A model generated the notes under the pieces. That model did not search any database. It had not been told where the DNA came from and saw only the letters and a program-made list of their open reading frames with translations. The translations under genes and the position numbers were made by a program. From assembly GCA_033762315.1 (NCBI GenBank), contig JANRLS010000013.1:14873-78872 (forward strand): DNA of 64,000 bases, in the 5' to 3' direction. Shown here piece after piece: positions 58,299-64,000 of the stretch. This stretch comes from CAYLLN01 sp033762315. GTDB taxonomy: Bacteria; Planctomycetota; Planctomycetia; Pirellulales; Pirellulaceae. Position 1 is the first letter of the stretch; each line of letters opens with the position of its first letter.

Positions 58299-60491
58299 TC
58301 AGGAAGGGGCCCGCTTCACCAGGACGCGACTGCCGGCAACCTGAGCGACGACGACCGCCTCCCCTTTCGCGAGCAGTTCGCCATCGCTGATGACATCGAC
58401 CAGCTCGTCGCCAAACTGGGCCTTGCCCGCCGGCACCAGCGGCGTGGTGGTCACGCCCCGTTTGTGTAGCAAGTGGTCCCAGGCGGCGAGCGCTTCGCGC
58501 CGGGCGAGCTCCTGGCGCTCTTCGGCGGCGGGGGGCTGCAAAATGAGGCGGTTGAAATACGGCGTGTTCGGCAACAATCGGCGCACCGCCGCGATCGCCG
58601 CGATTCCCCCTGCCAAGCCGGCAGCGACCATGAGAAGCGATACCGGAAACTGCCGCAACTGATACGCATTGGTCGGAATGACAAACGTTTGACTGGCGAG
58701 CACAATCGAGGCGATGACCATGATCGCCCCCCCCGCGCCAAACACGCCAAAGCCCGGCAGGATGAACAGCTCGATTCCCAGGCACGCAAGGCCCCCGGCG
58801 AAGAGGACGATTTCGAGCCAGCCCGCCGTGCCGTGCAAAAATTGCGACCAGAAATAGAGCAGGAAACACAGCGCCGAGATAAACCCCGGCAGGCCGACCC
58901 CCGGCGTGGACATCTCGAACATCAAGGCAAACCAAGCGACGAACAGCAGCACCCCGGCGATTCTCGGGTCCGCCAGCCACTCGACCACGGCCAGTGCCCA
59001 GTTGGGTCGCAGCGGCTTGATTTCCTCGTCGATCTGGAACAGGTTTTTCACCTCGTCGAAATTGGCGACCGCCGCTCGGGCCGCACCGATTTCGACCGCT
59101 ACACTCCCGCTGATGCCGGCTCTTGTCTCGAGTGGCTGCGGGGCGCGTTGCCACTGGTCGGCGTCGTCCAGTTGCAACAGCTCGTCGGCGGTCAGATAGC
59201 GGGCTTCGCCACCCACGGCCCGCGTGCAGCGAAAAACCTCGACATCGGGGTCCACCAGCGCTAGCCCCAGCGACCAATCGCGGTCGTTCTGCCGCGAAAG
59301 AGCCTGCAAGGGCTCGCGTAGGGCGGCCAGTTCGTCGGCCGTGGGGCTGCGCTCGCCAGGACCACCCAGCACCGCGTCCGGACCCACCAGCAACTCGTCG
59401 CAGGCCAAGGCAATCAGGGCCGCATCGCCGCGGGCCGCGGAATCGACATAGGCCACGCTATGCACCTTCGGCCCCAGTGCGGCAATTCCCTGCGCCAGCC
59501 GCAGGCTTTGCACGACATTTCCCCCCGCCGACCGCAGATGCACGAAGAGCAAGTTGAAATCGCCTCGCCGCTGGTGATCTTGCAAGGTGCGGAGCAGGAA
59601 ATTGACCTGCTGGGGGTGAATTGGTCCGGTCACTTCCACCCGCAATGGCCGCCAGCCTTCGTCCGGCGTCAGGTGCTTCTGCAGCGCGGCAGGGGGCAAT
59701 TCGAGAGCGCTGGCGAGGCCCCGCTTGTCGTCGGCCAAATGGCTGGCAAAGCCGAGCGAGAACCGCATCTGCGAGCCGGTCAGCACATGCGGATCGCCCG
59801 GTTGGAAGATCGTTTCTTCCTTCGTCACCATGCCCGCCTCGCGCAGCTTGGCGACTTCGTCGGGCAATTCATAGCGGACGCCGCTGGGGGTGGTCACTTT
59901 GATTACGCCGACCGATTTATCGAGCAGCCCCAGGGCAATCGCGGGGGGAATGGTGCGCCGCCGCTCGGCGATTTCGCTGTAGCCCCGCTGCAGCGTCGGG
60001 TCGATCGCTGTTTCGTCGGTTCCAGCCGCTCCTAGCTCGGTATCTTTTTGCATTACGATTTGCTCGCACGCCAGCACGGGCAGAACCGCGTGCCCCTTCA
60101 CCGATTGCGGCAGCCAGGCCACCGTACGCACGGGAGCCAGCTCTTCGCCCGATAGGAATCGAGCCAGATTGAGCGCCCGGCCGAATTCGCTCCCCTCGCC
60201 GGCCGTCGCGGGTTTGGGGTGAAACTCGAAAATAAAAACTGGCCGCGGGCCACCAGCCGGCAGCTTGCGCAAGGCCCGCTCGACCTGCTGCTTCACTTGC
60301 TGATCGACGAGGCCAGTGATCGGCAGGGGCACATCGAACCGCTGCACCACCGGCTCGGCACCCGCGCCAGCGTCCCCTTCGGCCCCCCAAAGCCTTGGCC
60401 CCGCGCCGACAATCGCCAAGCAGACAACCGCCGCGCAGACCACAAACCCGCCACAAACTGGCGAACTTCCGTGCTGGCGGCTGCGAAGCAT
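58299..60491 (-). CDS. NfeD long form with ClpP-like protease domain
   Basis: 730 residues. ATG 60491 follows a perfect AGGAGG. A signal peptide (SPVCGGFVVCAAVVCLAIVG) precedes a ClpP-class serine-protease-like domain in the periplasm (FNLLFVHLRSAGGNVVQSLR, AYVDSAARGDAALIALACDE LLVGPDA, split here by a gap at residue 20). A row of membrane segments (about residues 540-680) and a C-terminal OB barrel (LVKRAPS end) complete the long NfeD layout. In active family members a serine lies in A-S-A-G; here the aligned stretch reads A-A-R-G, so peptidase activity may be lost. With the short NfeD and trmB it forms a leftward unit. Confidence 0.82.
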   Translation of the reverse strand: MLRSRQHGSSPVCGGFVVCAAVVCLAIVGAGPRLWGAEGDAGAGAEPVVQRFDVPLPITGLVDQQVKQQVERALRKLPAGGPRPVFIFEFHPKPATAGEGSEFGRALNLARFLSGEELAPVRTVAWLPQSVKGHAVLPVLACEQIVMQKDTELGAAGTDETAIDPTLQRGYSEIAERRRTIPPAIALGLLDKSVGVIKVTTPSGVRYELPDEVAKLREAGMVTKEETIFQPGDPHVLTGSQMRFSLGFASHLADDKRGLASALELPPAALQKHLTPDEGWRPLRVEVTGPIHPQQVNFLLRTLQDHQRRGDFNLLFVHLRSAGGNVVQSLRLAQGIAALGPKVHSVAYVDSAARGDAALIALACDELLVGPDAVLGGPGERSPTADELAALREPLQALSRQNDRDWSLGLALVDPDVEVFRCTRAVGGEARYLTADELLQLDDADQWQRAPQPLETRAGISGSVAVEIGAARAAVANFDEVKNLFQIDEEIKPLRPNWALAVVEWLADPRIAGVLLFVAWFALMFEMSTPGVGLPGFISALCFLLYFWSQFLHGTAGWLEIVLFAGGLACLGIELFILPGFGVFGAGGAIMVIASIVLASQTFVIPTNAYQLRQFPVSLLMVAAGLAGGIAAIAAVRRLLPNTPYFNRLILQPPAAEERQELARREALAAWDHLLHKRGVTTTPLVPAGKAQFGDELVDVISDGELLAKGEAVVVAQVAGSRVLVKRAPS

Positions 60492-60823
60492 GAGATGGAC
60501 CTCCTGGGCGGGGCGGTTGGGCGACCGTCTCGCAACATCCGTCAATTATAGGGCGATGGGCCAGCGCGGAGGAAGGAACCGCCACGAACGTTCGCCCCGA
60601 CTTAACATCCGTCGCCAACAGGCTTTAGGCCAGCCGGAGGCGGCAGAGGCACTACCCTGGAATTATTCGCTACAACCGGCGGTTGGCTTGGTAGGCAAAT
60701 TATGGGCCACTCCAAAGAAAACGACACATTTCGCCGCGCGCGGTTCGCAAACCGGTATGATTGCCTGAGTTACGTCGAGAGGGGCAAGGCTCGCGACCGG
60801 CGCGGGGATGTTCTGGGTACAGC
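60492..60823. other. Divergent intergenic region
   Basis: 332 bases between the starts of the long NfeD gene (-) and the BatA-like gene (+). Only a -10-like TATGAT at 60756-60761 is visible, 62 bases before the BatA-like start; I see no other structure. Confidence 0.5.
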
Positions 60824-63178
60824 ATGGCGTTCGTGAATTTGTCTTTGCTGGCTGGCGGCGTCCTGGTGGCGATTCCGGTCGCCTTGCACCTCATCATGCG
60901 GCAAAAGCCTAGGCCGCTGGTGTTTCCCGCCCTGCGCTTCATCCAGCAACGCCGGATCGCCAACCAGCGACGGCTGCAACTGCGGCACTGGATTCTGCTT
61001 GCCCTCCGGTGCTTGGCGATTGGCCTGTTGGCGCTCGCCTTGGCTAGGCCCAGCGTTGCCTCGGCGAACCTGTCAAACTGGCTGGCCTTGGCACTGCTCG
61101 CGGGAGGCTGCCTGATTTGTACCCTCTTGGCGGTGGCGGCGGCGCTGCAAAAGGCCACTCCCTACCTGATCGGCGGCCTCGCCACCGGAGCAGCCGTGCT
61201 GGCGGTGCTGCTGCTGGTGGCTGGAGTGCGAACGATCTTCGGCGGCACGCCGGTGCTCGGAGATCAAGAGGCTCCGGTGGCCGCCGTTATCGTCGTCGAT
61301 ACCGCCCCCCGGATGCAGTATCGCCACGAAAACCAATCGCGACTGGAATTGGCCCGCAACATCGCCCTCTGGCTGGTGCGGCAGCTTCCCGCGTCGAGCG
61401 AAGTTGCCATTGCCGATGCCCGCCCCGGCACCGGGGCCTTTGCCGTCGATCGCGCGGCCGCCGAAAAAAACCTGGAGCGCCTCCGCCCCACCGGAACGCC
61501 GCGTCCCTTGCCCGAAGTGATCCTCTCGGCCGTCAATCTCGTCCGGGCGAAGCCCCAGCCGCGTAAAGAGATTTACGTCCTGACCGACCTTTCGCGCGCC
61601 GCATGGCAATCTCCCGCCGCCGGCGAACTCGCGCGCGAGCTGGCCCAAGACCGCGGAACCTTGCTCTATGTGATTGATGTCGGTGCCGAAAAGCCGCGGA
61701 ACTTCTCGCTCGGCGATCCGCTCCTTTCGCAAGAGACGCTTTCTCCCGGCAGCCAACTGACGATCGACATCGATGTCGCCGCCAGCGGCATCGGTGGCAC
61801 GCGAGCGGTCGAGGTGCAGCTGGAGGAATTCGATCCGACGCTACCGATCCTTCGCGATGGCCAGCCGGTGCTCCCCAAATCGGTGCGCCGCGGGAGCCAA
61901 GAGGTGCGTCTGGCCGCGGGTGAATCGCAAACGGCCCGCTTCGTGCTCCGCGGCCTGGAGCCAGGCGTTCATCAGGGACTCGTGCGCCTGCTGGGCGAAG
62001 ATGGCCTGGCCCTCGACGACGTGCGGTTCTTCGCCATCGAGGTGCAGCCTGCCTGGCCGGTGCTGGTGGTCGCGCCGCCCAGCGTTTCGACCGACTACTT
62101 AACCGAGGCGCTCGCCCCGCGCGAGCTGCGCGAAACCGGGCAGGCCCGATTTCGTTGCGATACTCTCGATCAGGCCCGCCTGGCGACGCAAGAGCTGGCG
62201 GGCTATCGCGCGGTGGCACTTGTCGATCCCGCGCCGCTGACTCCCGAAACCTGGACCAAACTGGCCGAATATGTCGAGCGCGGCGGTGGGCTCGCGGTTT
62301 TTTTAGGTCATAAAGCCCAGCCTGTCGCGTCGTTTCAGGACCCGGCCGCGGTCGCTCTTTTGGGCGGCAAATTGACGCGGCAAACGCGCTCGGCGGGCGA
62401 TCTGTATCTCGCCCCGCGAACCTACGAACATCCGGTGACCGCCGCCTTTCGCCAGATCGAAGCCAATGTTCCCTGGAATCGCTTCCCAGTCCATTACCAC
62501 TGGAATTTGGACGACCTTGCCCCGACGGCTCGCACGGTCATTCCTTATGGCAATGGGAAGCCGGCACTCGTCGAGCAGCGCGTTGGTCGCGGCCGCGTGC
62601 TGACGTTGACGACGCCGATTTCCGACCCCGCGCGCCCCAGTGGCCGAAGTGCGTGGAATGAATTGCCCACCGGCGAGGATGCCTGGCCCTGCTTCGTGCT
62701 CGTCAACGAAATGTTGCTGCAAGCCGTCGGCGGCGGACAAGCGAGGCTGAATCTGCACACTGGGCAGACCGCCGTGTTGCCAAGCGACGAGGCGGAGTAT
62801 CCGACTCGTTATCAACTGTTTACTCCCTTGGAACAGCCGCAAGAGGTCCTGGCCCGCGATGGCCGCGTCATTATCCGGTTCACCGACAATCCGGGCGCGT
62901 ATCGGCTGCGGGGGCAAAAGGAGGGGCCGATCATTCGCGGTTTCGCGGTAAATCTGCCAGCCGAGACGAGCGATCTTTCGCGGTTGACGCCGGCGGAGCT
63001 CGACACGATTCTGGGGCGCGGGCGCTATCACCTGGCCCGCGAGCGCGACGAGATCGACCGGGCCATCGGGACCGAGCGGATCGGTAGCGAGTTCTATCCG
63101 CTTCTGGTTTCGCTGTTGGCCCTGGCGCTGGGGCTGGAATTCGCACTGGCCAATTTGTTCTATCGCAAGGACGACTGA
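60824..63178 (+). CDS. BatA-like membrane protein with degenerate von Willebrand A domain
   Basis: 784 residues. ATG 60824 starts a BatA N-terminal domain (MAFVNLSLLAGGVLVAIPVA, HLIMRQKPRPLVFPALRFIQ) with several membrane segments, then a vWA-like domain, a beta-rich middle and a GATase-1/beta-hydrolase-like part (YVERGGGLAVFLGHKAQPVA, GRVLTLTTPISDP) and a final membrane helix (LLVSLLALALGLEFALANLF). The metal-ion site D-x-S-x-S is not intact: the sequence reads VVDTAPRMQY. It resembles the aerotolerance Bat proteins of planctomycetes. The next gene follows after four bases and has an intact site, so the two probably pair. Confidence 0.82.
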   Translation: MAFVNLSLLAGGVLVAIPVALHLIMRQKPRPLVFPALRFIQQRRIANQRRLQLRHWILLALRCLAIGLLALALARPSVASANLSNWLALALLAGGCLICTLLAVAAALQKATPYLIGGLATGAAVLAVLLLVAGVRTIFGGTPVLGDQEAPVAAVIVVDTAPRMQYRHENQSRLELARNIALWLVRQLPASSEVAIADARPGTGAFAVDRAAAEKNLERLRPTGTPRPLPEVILSAVNLVRAKPQPRKEIYVLTDLSRAAWQSPAAGELARELAQDRGTLLYVIDVGAEKPRNFSLGDPLLSQETLSPGSQLTIDIDVAASGIGGTRAVEVQLEEFDPTLPILRDGQPVLPKSVRRGSQEVRLAAGESQTARFVLRGLEPGVHQGLVRLLGEDGLALDDVRFFAIEVQPAWPVLVVAPPSVSTDYLTEALAPRELRETGQARFRCDTLDQARLATQELAGYRAVALVDPAPLTPETWTKLAEYVERGGGLAVFLGHKAQPVASFQDPAAVALLGGKLTRQTRSAGDLYLAPRTYEHPVTAAFRQIEANVPWNRFPVHYHWNLDDLAPTARTVIPYGNGKPALVEQRVGRGRVLTLTTPISDPARPSGRSAWNELPTGEDAWPCFVLVNEMLLQAVGGGQARLNLHTGQTAVLPSDEAEYPTRYQLFTPLEQPQEVLARDGRVIIRFTDNPGAYRLRGQKEGPIIRGFAVNLPAETSDLSRLTPAELDTILGRGRYHLARERDEIDRAIGTERIGSEFYPLLVSLLALALGLEFALANLFYRKDD

Positions 63179-63182
63179 GCCG

Positions 63183-64000
63183 ATGTCGCGGTGGGGAGCC
63201 GAGCCGATTCTCGACAGCTACGGACTGGTGGCGCTCATCGCCGCCGCGCTGGTAGCGCTGCTCCTCGTGCGTCCCAAGTTTGGCCAGGTCTCGCGCCGCG
63301 GTTGGCTCTGCCTGCTTGCGCTGCGACTGGCGGCGATTGCCCTCGTGACGCTGGCCCTCGTGCGGCCAACGTGGGTCACGACGCTGCGCACGCCGCGGAC
63401 CAGCGTCCTCGTCCTCTTGCTCGACGCCAGCCGCTCGATGCAGCTTCCCAGCGGCCGGCAACAAGAATCGCGCTGGCAAGCGCAGACCGCAGCCCTGGCC
63501 AAATCGCGCGGACCGCTTGCCGCCTGGGCGAACCAGGGGGAATTGCGAGTCTATGCCTACGATTCGCGCCTGAAGCAACTCGATTCGCCGGACGGAACCA
63601 TCCCCCTCCCGGCCATCCCGAGCGGCGACCAGACCGACATCGGCACCTCGCTGTCCGAGGCGCTGCGACCGGAGCAAGGAAAGCGGCTGGCGGGGGTCGT
63701 GCTGCTCGGCGACGGCGCAGTGACCGCCTTCGAGCCGCAAGTGGAAACCCAAGAGGCCGCGCGCCAAGTGCGCGACGACTTCGCCGCCCCCCTGTTTACC
63801 GTCACTTTCGGCCCCGCTGGCGATGCCGCCCAGGCACGGGACGTGGCGGTCGAACGGCTCGACGAGCAATACACCGTGTTCGTCAAGAACGAGCTGGTTG
63901 TGCGAGCCCTCATCCGCATTCGAGGCTACGTGAAGCAGGAATTGCCCGTCGAGCTGACCCTCGAAAACAGCGCGGGGGAAAAGACTTTACTCGGCAAGCA
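63183..64000 (+). CDS. von Willebrand A membrane protein (3' truncated by window edge)
   Basis: The frame from ATG 63183 stays open to the window end (272 codons shown). MSRWGAEPILDSYGLVALIA begins two membrane segments (to about residue 65), then the vWA domain starts with VLVLLLDASRSMQLPSGRQQ, an intact D-x-S-x-S metal site; DQTDIGTSLSEAL may supply the Thr and GVVLLGDGAVT the Asp. It is a partner of the BatA-like protein just upstream (four-base gap). Function: probable substrate-binding or scaffolding in the periplasm; the remainder is outside the window. Confidence 0.85.
   Translation, partial: MSRWGAEPILDSYGLVALIAAALVALLLVRPKFGQVSRRGWLCLLALRLAAIALVTLALVRPTWVTTLRTPRTSVLVLLLDASRSMQLPSGRQQESRWQAQTAALAKSRGPLAAWANQGELRVYAYDSRLKQLDSPDGTIPLPAIPSGDQTDIGTSLSEALRPEQGKRLAGVVLLGDGAVTAFEPQVETQEAARQVRDDFAAPLFTVTFGPAGDAAQARDVAVERLDEQYTVFVKNELVVRALIRIRGYVKQELPVELTLENSAGEKTLLGK

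Noticed and set aside
1..64000. tRNA, rRNA, riboswitch or CRISPR elsewhere
   Set aside because: I scanned by eye for anticodon-arm and rRNA-like stretches and for direct-repeat arrays and saw none; a tool run (tRNAscan, Infernal, CRT) would be decisive.

Overview
The window looks like a planctomycete chromosome, most likely of the Pirellulales type. The sequence is GC-rich. It carries two Tat-exported Gfo/Idh/MocA oxidoreductases, very large secreted or membrane proteins, a 1626-residue surface protein with an LEPR-like FEALERREVMAS leader, Bat-type von Willebrand proteins, and many short palindromic repeats between genes. No rRNA, tRNA, CRISPR array, prophage or replication origin was seen. 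The taxonomic call is inference from gene content.

Layout. 1-9.4 kb: the 3' part of secA, waaA (Kdo transferase), a secreted esterase on the opposite strand, a leftward run (SpoIIE-type phosphatase, Nudix hydrolase, nucleotidyltransferase-like protein and a small partner), then a Tat-exported oxidoreductase. 9.4-12.7 kb: an accessory patch with an unknown AT-richer gene, an array of hairpins, a frameshifted GNAT acetyltransferase, a DinB protein and a decayed IS4-type transposase. 12.7-19.4 kb: a membrane JAMM-domain protein, a sulfite reductase behind a 31-bp palindrome, a MORN-like protein, a ParE-type toxin/antitoxin pair, galE and xerD. 19.5-22.8 kb: rpmF-fabD-fabG, then two small unknown genes. 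22.9-34.5 kb: a small unknown gene, an FAD oxidoreductase, and two overlapping giant genes (1100 and 2126 residues) that together form three similar secreted/membrane modules. 34.5-43.6 kb: cupin, second Tat oxidoreductase, HEAT-repeat protein, TlpA-like thioredoxin, SDR and zwf, and a large secreted alpha/beta hydrolase. 43.7-47.3 kb: cysNC and cysD for sulfate activation, and a DCC thiol protein. 47.5-54.2 kb: a coiled-coil membrane protein converges on the giant cyclophilin/cadherin-like surface protein. 54.6-64 kb: DUF2760-Hsp70, a leftward NfeD-NfeD-trmB run, and a BatA-like/vWA pair cut by the window end.

How the genes fit together. Protein export (SecA), outer-envelope sugar (WaaA, GalE) and fatty-acid synthesis (FabD, FabG) are housekeeping. 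CysD/CysNC and the sulfite reductase cover the ATP-sulfurylase/APS-kinase and sulfite-to-sulfide steps of assimilatory sulfate reduction, although they lie about 28 kb apart and no PAPS reductase is visible. The envelope theme is strong: the giant module proteins, the cyclophilin surface protein, the NfeD pair, the JAMM membrane protein and the Bat-like proteins are all predicted to be membrane-bound or secreted.

The best candidates for undescribed biology are the three-module giant gene pair (24.8-34.5 kb), the membrane JAMM coiled-coil protein, the strong palindromic operator before the sulfite reductase gene, the repeat-expanded SecA wing domain, and the cyclophilin domain interrupted by a second domain. 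Coordinates of start codons were chosen from the sequence by start codon, Shine-Dalgarno match and family length; several remain uncertain and are marked so.
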